Source: Penelope pileata
Lineage: Eukaryota; Chordata; Aves; Galliformes; Cracidae
DNA length: 64,000 nt
Reading direction: 5' to 3'
NCBI GenBank assembly: GCA_013396635.1
Contig: WBMW01004816.1
Span: 978,974 to 1,042,973 of the forward strand
Numbering within the stretch: position 1 is the stretch's first letter; the number at the start of each line of letters is the position of its first letter. Shown piece by piece: positions 33,726 through 47,406 of the stretch. Made by a program: the position numbers and the translations under genes. The notes beneath the pieces were generated by a model. That model was given only the letters and a program-made list of their open reading frames with translations. It did not search any database and was not told the origin of the DNA.

Positions 33726-34110
33726 GAGTATACTTGGGCTGTCCATCTGGAGAAAAGGAGGCTGAGAGGCTATCTCACTGCTCCCTGCAACTTTCTGAGG
33801 AGGGGAAGTAGAGGAAGGTGCTAGTCTCTGCTCTCTGGTAATCAATAATAGAACGTGTGAGAATGGCACAAAGTGGTGCCAGGGGAAGCTCAGACTGGAC
33901 GTCAGCAAAAATCTTTGTTGTGAGGGTGGCCAAACACTGGAACAGTTTTCCTAGAGAGGTGTTTGATGCCTTATGTCTGTCAATGTTCAAGAAGCATTTG
34001 GATAATGCCCTCAAAAATACGACTTAACTTTTGGGTAGTCCTTGAAGAGGTCAGATAGTTGACATTGATGATCTTTGAAGGTCCCTCCCAACTGAACTAT
34101 TTCTATTTCT
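33725..34110 (+). mobile_element. Diverged CR1 3' fragment
   Basis: Contains GGCTGTCCATCTGGAGAAAA, then AACACTGGAACAGTTTTCCT and a GATGATCTTTGAAGGTCCCT-like 3'UTR, all typical of CR1. It is old and strongly decayed. Confidence 0.75.
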
Positions 34111-35236
34111 TGAAATAAGATGCTAATATAAAACAATCTCGGAAGCTCACCTACTGCAGGTTGTCCTTCTGAGATGTTGGTGGTTGCTTTTAGTCTCTGA
34201 ATGATGTCTAGAGGAACTTTAATCTTTCTTCTAGATTTTAATTTCCTCTTAGTGGACGTAGGTACACAAAGATCTGTGATTCCACTTCCAGGTACTAATA
34301 TCTCACAGAGCTCTTTCAGTTTCTTCAATTTTTGTATCTCTTAACTGAGCAGCCATTATCATCACTTCTCAAGTGTTGTTAATTTACCTTAATTTAGCTT
34401 CAATATTCCCCTTTCTTCTTTATCATGTTTGAAGAGGCAGTGACTTCAAAGGTAGTGACTCACCACATGGAAGTTCTCCACTGAGTTTTCTGCAGGCTGA
34501 TAGCTGCTTTCTGGCCAGTTCTTAATGACTCACATTTTTTCTTGGAGTTAGCATTTGATTCAGTTTATATCTGTCAATACTAACAGTGCTACCATTCACT
34601 CATTATTGTTGAATTTAATAAGATGGAAATAATCTTGATACTAATGTTGCCACTTATTGTACCTTATTGATTGCTATATTCCATGATTTGCCATGAAAAT
34701 TATTTCAACATTTTTCTTCCTGTCACAACCAATCTTCAAAATACAGCATATTCTTTTCTCTATCCAATAATAGGAAAACACACTTTCTTAAAAAGTTAAT
34801 CTGGAATTCTTTGGTGAAAAGCTTGCTAGAATCCAAATAAACAATGCTAATTCATTCCTTAACTGCCCTATGCAGTTGAAGGATGTGACTAATTCAGAAA
34901 TCCTGCAGTTAAATATAGCATTCTGTAATAGGCTTCAACTAGAAAGGTTGTTTCAATAGCTCTATTCACTCATTGATAGCAAATGGTAAAAAAGAGATAA
35001 CTTTGTAATTTGTCAGTTTTTTTCCCTTTTCTTCATTTTGGATAAACATGTATGTTGGAAAGATCAAATTGATTCACCTGAGCTTGGCATAATGACAATA
35101 TATTCCAAAATTAAGCTAAAATAAAGCTAACCTACAATCCCTGCTGGAAAACCAGGTGTGGTTAGAACAATATTTGGATGTTGTTTTTTAGCATTAGAAA
35201 CTGAAATGAGCATCATTAGGACACATATAGCTTTTT
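34111..35236. other. 3' flank of RHAG
   Basis: AT-rich sequence downstream of the RHAG stop codon. It likely includes the RHAG 3'UTR, but I see no convincing AATAAA in minus orientation close by and no repeat. Confidence 0.45.
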
Positions 35237-38200
35237 CTACATGGTAGCTTCGAATCTGCTGTTCTCATCATAGTCATTGGAGTGAATTTCATGTCGTTTC
35301 TCCTCTTCTGGAACCTGTTATGAAAATTAAAGAACAGTTCAATTGTTGAGACAAAGATATTCTTTTGTCACAAGAGGAGACTGAAGTGCACTGAGAATGT
35401 CATTCTGTTTGCATATATTATGTATCTATTTATTAACAGCGAGTAGTTCACTGACACTGAAGAACCTTCAAGTCAGCAGGGCAGTTTCTATCACTGGTCA
35501 ACACAGGCTGTGAATTCTTCAGCCTTGATTTAAAACTTTCATTTTTCTGTCCGTTTTTATTATTTACATATGACAGATTGCGCAGGTTATTCAGATCTTG
35601 CTGAAAACCAGGTTTTGTTACTTTTCCAAGGTCAAACAGCAAATAGTTTGCAGTGCTGCCGTTACACAACTTCTTCTTGGGACACAACCTTTCTGTGACC
35701 AAAAGCCAAATTACATGGTTTGTACTGGAGATTAATTCATTAAAAAACTAATAAACTGTGCTTTGAAGTTCACAACATTTTATTTACGTGGAATTTATAT
35801 GCAGTATATAGCTTTACCTTTGAGCTAGGCAATTAAAGGTCCCTAATTATCAGTGTGGAATAGGCAGACTTTTCAGAGTTTAATTAGTGTAACCTTAACA
35901 CAGATCTGGAATGATTCAAAGTAACTGCAGTCTAGAGCTATCTCTTTGTTGAGTGTAAAGGGAGCCTAGCAAGGCTACTTCAGATGTACTCATTTCTTCA
36001 TAAGTTAAACAATAACTGTAGGAGCCAGGGGTTCTTCTAAGTAATAACCTTGACAGACAGATCATTCAAACAGGAAGCTCTAAGGTGCTCTAAATTTCAT
36101 TAGAAAAGCAGCACCATTTATCTAGGAATGCAAATGTCATGTTTAAACCACAACAAGAAAGAGGAGACTAGACAGAGTGAGCATTTAAAAAAGAGATAAA
36201 GAGCTCCAGTGAGGTCTCAAATTGTTGACTCTATTTCTGCTTTTTCTTCAAGGAATGACTAGGTAGCAAGTCCAAAATCAATCCTGAAGGTGGCCTTGAT
36301 AATTTCACAGCCTAAGACATGGCAACATGTTTGAAAGCTGACTCGTGCAAACCTCAGTGTATTGTACCTCTTATAATGAAAATATTGCTCTTTCATTGTG
36401 ATCATTTTAACAGTGGTTTGTATCTTACCTCCCAATAAGCAGAGTCATCAAAGCAATTTTGGTCAGATACTTGTCCCCAACAGGGCAGCTTTAGAATAGC
36501 ACCTGTAGATAAAAAGGCCTCAGAAATTAAAAAAATGATCAACATGCCCTAATATATGTTCTTCAGATGTGCCCTGGAGCTAAGGAAGGGATCACTGTAC
36601 AGCTTCTGAGAGGAAGTATGTTATAGTGCTTTAATTAGCAATATTAAGTCAGAAGAAACCACTAAAGTATCTCAGTTGATTCTTCTCCATATATAAGGCA
36701 GATAAGATGGGAAGTACATGCAGAAATCTAGAGTCATTTGAGTTCCCCCTGGCCATGGGCCAGGCATGGATCTCCTGTAAACCTAATCTGCAATAGATGT
36801 CTCAGATACCCTATCATATCTCAGATAGCACGAGACACCTCTATGTAAGTAACAATCACATGAAAACATGTGGCACCTGGAGGGAGAAGTCTTAATCTCA
36901 AACTAGTTTCTGTTCAGCATTTTATGTTTCTGAATCTAGAACAGAACTTCACCCAGAACAACAACTACGATTTTTATATGCAAATCAGTATCTTTGAAGT
37001 ATGGATTCAGTAAGATATCTAGGCATGATTTGAAGACTGATTGGAAAACTGCCTTTTTCATATTTAAGATTCTGCTACTGTCCTATCATGACATATTTCT
37101 ATTTTTCCATTTTCCATTGTGAAATTGAAATTCTCCATGAGCACATCTGTAACATCCTGTATATTTCAATTGCTGTGTGCATTGTACTGACCTGTCAAAG
37201 CTCCGCCAACCAGTGCAATTCCAATGGAACTGCCCAAAGCAGCAGCCTGCATGCCAGGAGTAAATGTTTTACCTTTCCTGAAAAGCACAGAAAAATGAAT
37301 CACCAACAATTAAAACTGCTAAAGTTTGAGGGTGATATTTGTTTTTACAACTTTGTATTTGCTCTCTTGGACAGGATGACTCATAGGAAAGTAACATGTC
37401 ATTGCTGTGACCAAGACAGAAGATGTGTGAGACTGAGTGTATTTCTGTATTTTTGTTTTGTTTTAGAGTGTAGTTTAGCACAAGTCCTTTGAAAAGAATA
37501 CTTATATTTCCTAAGCCTTTATACAACTTTTCTTTTTGTCAAAAAGACCATCAGTCCATCTTCTCATGGTCTTCTTTTTAAGAGAGTAGAAATGGCCCAT
37601 TTTGCTGATTGGTGTTTTTCTTGGAAATCTTATATTTGCCTGAGGTGTAATTGTAAAAGCAGGATAATGACTTTTATGCTTCTGAATGGTGTTTTGTTTT
37701 TTTTTTTTTTTTTAACAACTGTGAGTTTTTATCTGATCTTTTAGGTGGAACAAGCTTTGCATATAAACAGTGTGTTAAAGGCAGGATATCAGGAACAGTC
37801 CCATTTAAATTAGAACACCACGGCCAACATCAAATCTAAGGTGCATTTTCAGAAAATAAATTGTAACTAGATCCAAGGAAACTGAAAAATTAGAATAGAA
37901 CTTTGGTAAAGGAAACTTCTTCCTCTCTTCTCTGTGTAACTTACTTATTTTCACTTTGTATCGCAGTTACTATGATGCTTGCAATACCTCCCAGTACTCC
38001 AGGCAAACCATGTAAATTGTGGACTCCGCAAGTGTCTTGAATGTTCAGCTTGGATGCCAAAAGAGGCTGAAATGAGGAGAAATACGAAGTTTATGATGAG
38101 TTTATAGTCCCCATTATATCTAGAATTATACGCAAAAGAAAGTAACACAGAAGAACACAAAATAATTCAACATATTTCAGTTTAGCCTTAAAATTTGCTT

Positions 38201-41200
38201 TTTTCCCCTTCACTGTGAAATTATATATGGAAAGAAAATCAAGTGAGTGCATATGGTGGCACAAATATCCAAGTATCATAAACATAACACTGCAGAGCAC
38301 ATGATATTCAGTGATATACCCAATCTTTTCAGCCACTGCAGCAAAGGTTGAAAGTGATATCTAAGTAACACATACAGGACTGTTCTGAGTCTACTAGTTA
38401 GGTGCTTTCTCCCAGAATATTTGTACATCATGAAATGACAGTTTAGGCAGTATTATTCAGAATATTTTGTCTTTATGTTTTGCACTTCCATTCTGTATTT
38501 TAAAAGAATTATTGATTATAAAACTATTTAGAACCTTTAAAAGGCTTAAATTTAATTAGTGCTATTTCACTGATCTGAAATAGGATTCTTCTGAGGGAGG
38601 CTGTTCATAAAGTGTGGGCTTTGAGCAAAATTCTGGCAGCTCATTTGAACAGAAATCCCAGCTTAAATGAACTTTAATATCTACATGATCCTTTTATGTT
38701 TTTAGCTAGGTAATGCACTGAAGTTATCTCATAAGCATATATTTAAGTCAAATTCATTTCAAAATAATAGAGAAGACACTCTCTGTCAGCCAGTTTCTAA
38801 ACTTTCTAGTAAAGCAGGGGAGCTCCAGTAAAGTTGGTGAAGCAGTAAGTAGATGACAGCAGAGACAGGTCCTGGATACCTACAGTCAGAAACTGGAACC
38901 CAAGGACAGAGATGATTCCAGCAATGCTCCCAATGCACATAGCAATGTAAGGGCGGATTGTCAAGTCAGCACAGGTACCCACTGCTACTCCTCCTGCCAG
39001 GGTGGCATTTTGAACGAGAGCCTGCACAGAGTGTACAAAGGTGGAGACGACAGACGTGAGGTAGAAGCTTATTTTGCAACTGAATGACTTTTAAAGGATT
39101 TTTACAATGAAAACAAAACAAAAATTTACAGTGGAGTTCTCTGTTACATGTTGAGGGTGTTGGTTCAAAGCAGCTCTCAGCCAGTTGCCTTGAGGGACCT
39201 ACTGTGGCTATTGCAAAACAATAACTCATGCAGGAACATCTTTGGAGTAATCTCAAAATCCCCCCTGAATGTTGGACCAATGTTTCTATGGTCCAGAAGG
39301 TTCTGTGGGCAAGAGACAACAAGAGAATGGGACCATAATGATAAAGTCTAAGAGCTTCCTACTCGTCAGATGCAGTGATCCCACTGAAGAACCAAATTAT
39401 GTACCTAATGCAGGATGGGTTGACTGAGAGTCCAATACGACACTGTAGCTTTTTAGAAGCATAACAGCCCTAATTTTACTCACGGTGTAGGGGCTCCAGA
39501 TTGCTCATGGAAATTGGGAACCAACCTAATCAACCTTATTATAGAGAGAATGACTTGATTTAACAGAGGTTGTGGCATGACTCTTACCATACTGAATTTG
39601 CCTCTTTGATCCACCAGGCTGGAGAGGGCAAATGTTACAACAGTACATGCAGCCAGGGAGTAGTAAGTGTTGACAATTGCTTTAGACTGGTCATCTGTGT
39701 GTGCAATTGCAGAGTTAGCACTGGGCCAAAAAATCCAAAGGAACAGGCTACCTGGATGGACATAAGCCAGAAAAAAAAAAAAGATTATTCATTCACGAGA
39801 GGTATTTCCCTGTGAAAGATCTAACTCAACAGAACGAACTACAAGAAATGAGGAAGAAGGTAAATAAAAATATGAAATAACTAGAACTTCTGGAAAAAGT
39901 AACAGCGTGTGCAGAAGCTTTTGACACTGACAGTTGGGATTTCAACACATGATCTCCGACAAATCTTACTGGAAGACTTCAACATATTGCAACCCCTTGT
40001 CATGCCCCACACACTGTTAGAGCTCACTATCACTGTAAAAAAGCCAGAGGAGGATGTATTAACCAAAGAGTTCTCATGTAAATCTTTTGTCATGTATTGA
40101 TATAGCATCAGCTTCTAGCTGATAACATGATCTATGAGTGGATGTCATAGTCAGATAGATGAACGTCCAATTCAGCAAGCCCTATGGTTTCTAACATTCA
40201 GAAGAGGGACAAAGCACAGCTCAATACTTTCTTTAATTATGGCCAATTCTACGGAAATACTGCTTCCAAGAGAAGATTTCACAAAAAGGGAGTCCCATCT
40301 AATGCACCGTGGGTATTCATGTTTAATTTGATCCTTCTCTTCTGTTTCACTGAAAAATCTGCATACACCAGGTATTAAAAGAATTTACCTCTAGGAATGT
40401 ATTTAAGAAATTGAGTGCAGCATAGTAATAGGTGATTATAAAAACATACGGATGAAAGAGGTGCGGAAAACTGATAATCTCTTTCTATTACTTCCCTGTG
40501 CTTTTTTTACTTACCAATCATAGCAAATATGTCAGAGTGATAGGTAGATTCTTCATTTTCATGCTTGTTTTTCAAACCAGGACGATACAAGACTAGGGTT
40601 GCGGCCAAGCCAAAATAAGCTCCAAAAGCATGGATAGTCATTGAGGCTCCAATGTCTGTGGCCTGTATCAGGGACCCAAAATAATACCACAACATTTGTT
40701 GAGCGAACAGATGAAAATTTGATGAAGGAGAAGCCTGCTTGACTTTAATGGCTTATTTTCTGTGATAGAAACTAGAACATGTAAACTGGACATGTTACAA
40801 ATTGAAAGCATGTTATAACAGAAAAGTATTTCTAAGTAGTTGTACCTGAAATATTTCTGAAACTAGATATTCATTGCTGGCAAAGATTGTGATCTCCAGA
40901 ATTGTCAACATCAGCATCTGAGCAGGATTTGTTTTCCCCAGGACTACTCCAAATGAAATCAAAGCAGCTGCTGTACTGAAGTCTGCATTTATCATGCTGA
41001 AGTTTAGAAAAGAAAAAAAACATACGGGAAATGTGAGAGAAGAGAAAATCAGACCAATGGAACCTGAAATAAAGATGTATTCAAATTATTATATCACTAA
41101 ATGATAGAGTTATAACTCTTCAAACACAAAATCATAAAAATTATTGTTGTGGATAAACATTGAATCAAAATTTTCTGGATGGGTTTTGTGGGGAACTTAC

Positions 41201-44200
41201 AGAACACTGAGGAAGAAGTGTGGGAAAGCTATCTCCTCCTCAGCTGGTTGAAATTACAGTGAGAATTTAGAAGAGGTGTTTTGAAGATGTGCAGGGATAT
41301 TTCCAGCTCTGACTGTTACTTGTATTACAAAGAAAAGAGAGAGCACTTAGTTTTAGTCAGATGGTTTAGCTCGTTTCAAAAGCGTTGCATGTCTTCCTGT
41401 CACCGTTCATCATGTTTGCACTAACTGTCAGGAAAGACCAATGTTAACTGGTTATGGAGACTAGCAAAGATAAAAACACAAATTGGCCAAAACATCCAGC
41501 GTGGAGAGGCATTAGCTGGTGAGTTCCTCATCAAATATCTGTCTATAAGCATTAAGGAGCTACTTACATTATTTCTGCTTGTCCCTCAGTAATTTTTAGG
41601 CAACGTTTCTTTCAAAATCAAAACAAGTTTTCTTAGCAAAACTGTACGTGGAAATCATTGTGAAACCTTGCTAGAATTAAAATAGGTGAATGGAAGAGGG
41701 ATCAGAAGTTTCTAAAGACCTCTCTTGTGAAGTCTCTTATTCTGTGGTTGGGGTCCAAAGCCTATATTTGTGCAAATAATTCCTCCATTACTAGGAGAAA
41801 ACCTCACGTGCGGACTCATATAGTGCCTTTCCCTTGTGATCCCATGCATCATGGAAGGGATCCTTTTGTTCCTGCTGGATGCAGGAGGGTTCTGGAGAGC
41901 TTGTGGTGCTGTACTACTGCTGAAAATCTTCCATCTTGCACAACTCCAGAGATTCAAAGCAGTCTCTCTACATAGCTTATGTCCCACATGTAACTTAGCA
42001 AATTTCATCCTTAAATTTCATCTCATATTCCCTTGGCCCAATACAGTAAGTATTGCTTCTTGGAAGATGAGAGGAAGATGAATGTTGAGAGGTAGATGTT
42101 CCATCAAATATCAGTGACCTTTAAAGATTAATCCCACAGAAGTGCTTTGTGACTTCTGATATCTTAAGGAATAGAAGTGTCATTTTCAGAAAATTCATAT
42201 TTACCTTTCAGTATTAACAGGAATTTTCCCTCCTTTGTTGTGCCAAAATCCTTGCATCAGGGTGCCCCACTGGAGACCAAAGGCTGCAATGAGCATGTTG
42301 ATACCAACGCTGCTGAATCCATATTTCTTCAGAAAGGTCATCAGGAAACCAAATCCAACAAATATCATCACATGAACATCCTGAAAGTCTGAAAGAAGAA
42401 AATGTTGACAGTGACTACAAGGGAGGAAATCTTGAGACAAAGGATGATTTTACTGAAAAGCAAAAGGGATCTAAACTCATGTCATCAATGTGACCCACAC
42501 TTCCATTCTTTCTGACCTGTCTACTAGCTGGAATTTTGGAAAACGCAAGACCCAGTTATTGGTTTTATGATTTGCTTTGTCATTATACAAAGAACACTAG
42601 ATCTCTATACTAGTAAATTTAATGTATCCATAACTGACGTGTGGGCCTGAAGCTACTTGGAACATCACAGCTTCTTGCCCTTACAGAAAATTTCTCTTTC
42701 CCCTCAGATAAGGATTGTTATATCCATCATGTTCTGGTTAACTCCAAAAACGTGCATGCGGTTGTTTTAGAAGAGTGCTAGTTGGCACAGTGCAAAATTA
42801 TGCTTGTGATTCCTGACAAAGTACCAGACTGAGCTCTTTACCTTCATGTTTATAATTTACTAGTTTAGATATTGTCTTAAATATCTAAACTAGCAAATTA
42901 ATGTTGCTAAGCAGCATATACTTAGCCCTCCTTTGAATATGATTTTTTTAAAATATTAGTTTTGTTGTAAATATATAGTTCTTTTTTGGCTTTTTTTCTT
43001 TACATATTTAATGTATTTTAGCTTTTTAATAGAAACCAAACTTATCACCATTACACAGATATTTTACATTTCAAAAATGTTAGTCTGAAATATTTCATGC
43101 AATTTAACGAGCACAACACCCACCAGATCTGAACCCTGTAATTATTTTATTAGATTTTTTTTTTGTTGCTGTTGTTAATAAGAATGTCTATAGATACAAA
43201 TTAGAAAATAGAAAATTTCCATTTCTATTTTGCTGACTCTTACATGTAAACATATAGAAGAACTTGAGATATTGACCTGACTATAATATTCCATTTAGGT
43301 ACTTTCAACATTCCTATACTTTTGTAATATGCATTTCTGTGTTTAGCCAAAAGAGGGCCCAGAAGTATAATAAGTTACTGAAGATTCTTAACAAACTCTA
43401 TTAGATTTGTATTGTCATATTCTAGTCCTGATCTAGTACTGAAATGCAAACATGCAGGTAGTAAGATCCTTTACAGTGTTCTGCACATATCTAAGATTTT
43501 TGTAGAAATGCTGGTGGTTCTTAGACATCCCTAACCCTTCTTCTTCTTCTTTAGTCTGGACATATTCAAGTTTATTTCCTGACTTCAATTATTTGAAGTG
43601 ATGAGTTGTTTTGAGGCTCCTGCAGTGCTTCAGGATCTCCCCATTTTACTCCTTGTTACTCACTTTCCAAACACTTTCCAAACACTTTGTTACTACTTGT
43701 TTTAAGAGATACACAATCAACTCTTCCATTTGTGCTTCTGCTCTTTTGATAGACTTGCATATTCTGTGTTGCAGTATCAAGTGAAAATTAATATCTGGCT
43801 TAGAGCTCAGCCTATTTCCGTGCCTCAAAGAACCTTGCAAGGGATGGAAAAGATATGGCAGGGGACAATATGAGCCAAGCTAATACAACCTTCCTGATCC
43901 TACTAGCAGCAATTTTTTTTTTTAGTTTCCTAAAGAGTGCAGGATTGCAAACACAGCTTAATTTGCTCATATTCCTATGTCAGAGAAAGTTGGTAGAGGA
44001 TGTTTAGGAAAAGGTTTTTAAAATAGATCTGTTGACTGGTGCTTCTTTCCATGAACCTCTGTAAAGCTTTTTTCTCCCATTTTTAAAATATTTTTTCTAT
44101 GAGGAACCATTTTGTCAATAACCTGAGGGGTCAATACCTTCATGTGTGAGAAATTATCCAGGTTGTTTGTCTAATTCTTGCAAAACTGCTTTATAAAAAG

Positions 44201-47200
44201 CTTGTTAATGACACCAAATAAATGCAGAACCAGACAGCAAATCTCTAGGAGCTGCATGACACTGTGCAAACTATTTGTTTTGTTTTAGCAGGAAAAAATG
44301 AAAATATATTAAATTCTTAGCACAATAAATCAAAGTGAAATATGACTTCAACAGCTCTTAGTTTATATCACATTTGAGTTGCATACACAAAATGAAAGTT
44401 ACATTTGAAAATGAACCATTGCTGTGCTTTATTCTTGGAATCAGCCTATGCCATATAAGTTCTAGTAGAGCTTAAGGAATAAACAAACCAATTGTACACT
44501 CATTCACAGCTCTGAGTAAGCAAGTTTTTCCAGTCTTCCAAAGGAGATTGTTGTTTGTTAACATTCAGCATGTTATTTGCTCTTGTTTGCAATCTGCTTC
44601 TTACAATCATCACAGACAAAGTAGGTAAATTGCTCTCATCAAAACAATACCATTAATGTATAAGACCTCTCAGTGAATCTTATCTAGATTAGTTGAGGAT
44701 GATTAAGTAACCTGAAACTACACATGAACAAAAAATCAGGTTTCAAAAGCACCTCGATTGAGGAATTTAATTTTTCAGTGCCCTTCAGTGGGGTTTCTAT
44801 GCGCTCATCTCTCATTTGAGGAATACTTAAAGAAATCTTACCCTGGTCCTGAACGTTAGAAGTAACATATTCCACAAACCGTGTGAAACTTTGTGCTTGA
44901 ACTGCCTCTTACACCTTCTTTTAAAGAGTAGTAGATCCTGGAATGATTTGAAATGATGGAGAAAGCAACGGAATCTGGAATAAACTGTTTCAGTAACTAG
45001 TTGTATTTAGCAAAATGTGGTACTTCTAATCTGTGTGGCAGGATGAGAAATGCTGGGAAAAAGGCTCCAGCAGATCCTGAATGAAACCAGCACACATGAC
45101 TTTGCCAAGGCTGAAGACCAATATATTAATTTCTGTACAAGATCTCTGCATGATAGTCAGTCTTGATGCAAATATGCTTGAGGCAGCTAAGTTTATACTT
45201 AAACTGTAACTTTACTCTGCTGAAAGGGGTAAACCTTATGGCCTTGAAGAAGATATGGATTTAATTTTTTAAAGCCATGATTCATGGATCAATGTCAGTA
45301 CATGAAATGTTGGTTGCCAACCGTAAAGTACTCCTCTAGGAGTACTTGCAAAACCATCACAAGCCTGTGTCTTCCCATTTTAATGGCACAGCAAACCTAA
45401 AGTTGTCCATACTAGTAACTCTGCCTGTATTGACATTTTCCAGAAAAAGAATGAAAAGCTATGCTTTGGGAATAATTTTGTCTAAGCACCCCTTATCTTA
45501 GTGCAAGACTATGGTTGTCTTCAATTATTATTTTCATCATTCTAAGGAATGAATCCAAAACCATTGAAAATCTTGGATTTGTGGTGTTGAGGTATTTAAG
45601 GCATACAAATCAGACCCAGCACCACAATTCTGAGAGTGTAAAATGGTGCCTGGAAGATACAACTGAACTTGTGAGGTACAGATGAAGTTATCATCTCAGG
45701 ACTCCTGGGGATAACGTGGGAAGAATTTTAAAACCATCATTCTGGGAACTCAGGGAAAGTCCTGACTCAGGACATATCCCAAAAGATCTACACAACTCCA
45801 GGATTAACTGTCTGCCAGGTAGTCCTTCAGACTGCTCTTGTGTGTATTTTGCTAACAAGGATATTTTAGAAGAAGGTCTACAAGTGAAAATACAGTGAAA
45901 TCCTTCTTTCCTTCCACTTGTTTACCATAGATTAGATTCATCTACTCCTAGGTCAGCATCTGAAAGTCCAAAATTTAGTCTGTTGTGTTTGCTTAGTTCA
46001 TGTATGTATCAGTGAACTGAACAGCCCAGGACCTGTCCAAAGTGCAAATGGCATGGCTTGACTTGTATCTACACGTGCTCTTCCCTCCCAAAGCACTGTT
46101 CCCATCCGTACTACCTACTGTGAATAACCTCTGCTTTTTGCTGTGCTTGCAGTCATACCGAGGAGGAGGTCAAAGTGCTGGTCTACCTGAGCCAAAACCA
46201 TGCCTGAATCTTCCTAGCAGTTGAATATTGTGGATGGCCGAGGAACAGTGTACAGATTATATCACAGTCATACACTGCCTGTGCGGGAAGATGTGACAGG
46301 GACAAGAAGGGGGACAAGGCAATTTTTCTGTCCTATTTAGAGAAGGAAAGACTTTAGGTAATCCCCAGCTGGATAGCTTACATTTAAAATGACTCAGGCA
46401 ATCTCCCTCCAGAAAACTTAAGGTTTAATAAAAAATGTACCACAACACTGTAAGGGACCGCTGACGTCTATTAAACTACAGGAATAATCACAAGGAACAC
46501 AGGCACCCTTTTTCATTAAACTTGGCAAGGGGAACTTCAAGAAAGTACCAGAACTGGCAGGTATGGCATTCAGGATAATTTTTTGTGTTCTCGAAGGGAA
46601 AATAGACATTAATCTGAGTCTGAGGGATCCATGACGTGGAAAACATCCTTCTGGCTTACTAATTTTTACCAGAATTTCCCAAGCATTATTGTTCCATGGC
46701 TGTCTTTGTTGTTGTTGTGTTGTTTTGGAGGACAGCCAGAGAAGAGGTAGGTGGAGAGGTATTTTAGGATGTAGCTATATTAATAGTGCTGCAGTACAAT
46801 TGCCTCTGCCTCAGTATGATCATATAACTATATATTTATACGACAATATAATATTACATATGTATATGTATTGTATACATATATAGATATATATCTGTAT
46901 ATAGCAGTATAGAGCAGTGCCACAGTACCATTGTCTGAGCTGTTAAATTACCATGCAGTCTCTGGCATAGCTGTGGCCTAGGTCACAGTGGACCAGGGAC
47001 CATTCCCAACATATGCACAACTTGAATTTGTCTTTGAAGTCTACTGCTGTCACAGCTCAGAAAAAGTTGATTTGCCCCAAAGCCTGCCTTTCTTTTCAAG
47101 CTGTATTACTTGTTCTCATAAGTTATTCAGAAGTCTTGGTTAGGATTAGTTTAAAGAAATTCTAACTTCTATTAATCTCAGTAATACTTACATGGGTACA

Positions 47201-47297
47201 ATTCCATTTTCGCGTCGTTATATTCCACAAATACCCCAAACAAAGCAATGATGGTCACTTCTAGAAGAAGAGCGAGGATCGAGAACGTGAACCTCAT
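35237..47297 (-). CDS. RHAG: Rh-associated glycoprotein (ammonium/CO2 channel)
   Basis: Red-cell membrane channel of the Amt/Mep/Rh family that conducts NH3/NH4+ and probably CO2, and the core of the Rh complex. Ten coding exons: 47192-47297, 42205-42388, 40846-40996, 40515-40662, 39588-39751, 38884-39021, 37945-38066, 37192-37277, 36429-36502, 35237-35314. Phases close at 416 aa (human 409). The N-terminus MRFTFSILALLLE, VMIFVGFGFLMTFLKKYG, the pore histidine in SMTIHAFGAYFGL (His158), NATLAGGVAVGTCAD, and the second His motif CGVHNLHGLPG (residues 310-320) are all present. About 12 membrane segments are expected for the family. Odd points: the first extracellular loop is about 17 residues shorter than in human and lacks the NIT sequon, and the C-tail after YWE is about 20 residues longer. 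The exon 6 donor was set at GTAGGT (38883) because it keeps the frame. Confidence 0.96.
42860..42893. repeat. Perfect 14-bp inverted repeat in RHAG intron 1
   Basis: CTAGTTTAGATATT and its exact reverse complement are separated by six bases (GTCTTA), giving a strong AT-rich hairpin. No function is known. Confidence 0.85.
46820..46905. repeat. TA-rich low-complexity tract in RHAG intron 1
   Basis: Consists mainly of TATA, ATAT and GTATAC steps over about 85 bases. Confidence 0.8.
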
Positions 47298-47349
47298 GTT
47301 GGTGTCAAGGGCTGGAGGCATTGCAGGAGAGCTGGAGGCTGCAAAAGCC

Positions 47350-47406
47350 TGATAAAGGACGCTTGCCTTCAACTGAGCTGCCTAATTCAGTGGATCTGGG
47401 TGATAG
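47350..47406. promoter_or_regulatory. Two GATA motifs just upstream of RHAG start codon
   Basis: TGATAA at 47350-47355 and TGATAG at 47401-47406 fit WGATAR. RHAG is an erythroid gene and GATA1 is its expected activator, so these are reasonable promoter candidates. They are short motifs with a sizable chance background. Confidence 0.45.

Noticed and set aside
37088..37492. 134-codon plus-strand ORF
   Set aside because: It runs antisense across RHAG exon 8 and its intron; RHAG explains the conservation.
38880..38883. RHAG exon 6 donor at 38879 (GTATCC)
   Set aside because: It would shift the frame into exon 7; the GTAGGT donor four bases upstream keeps FLT-PLLASK in frame and matches the family.
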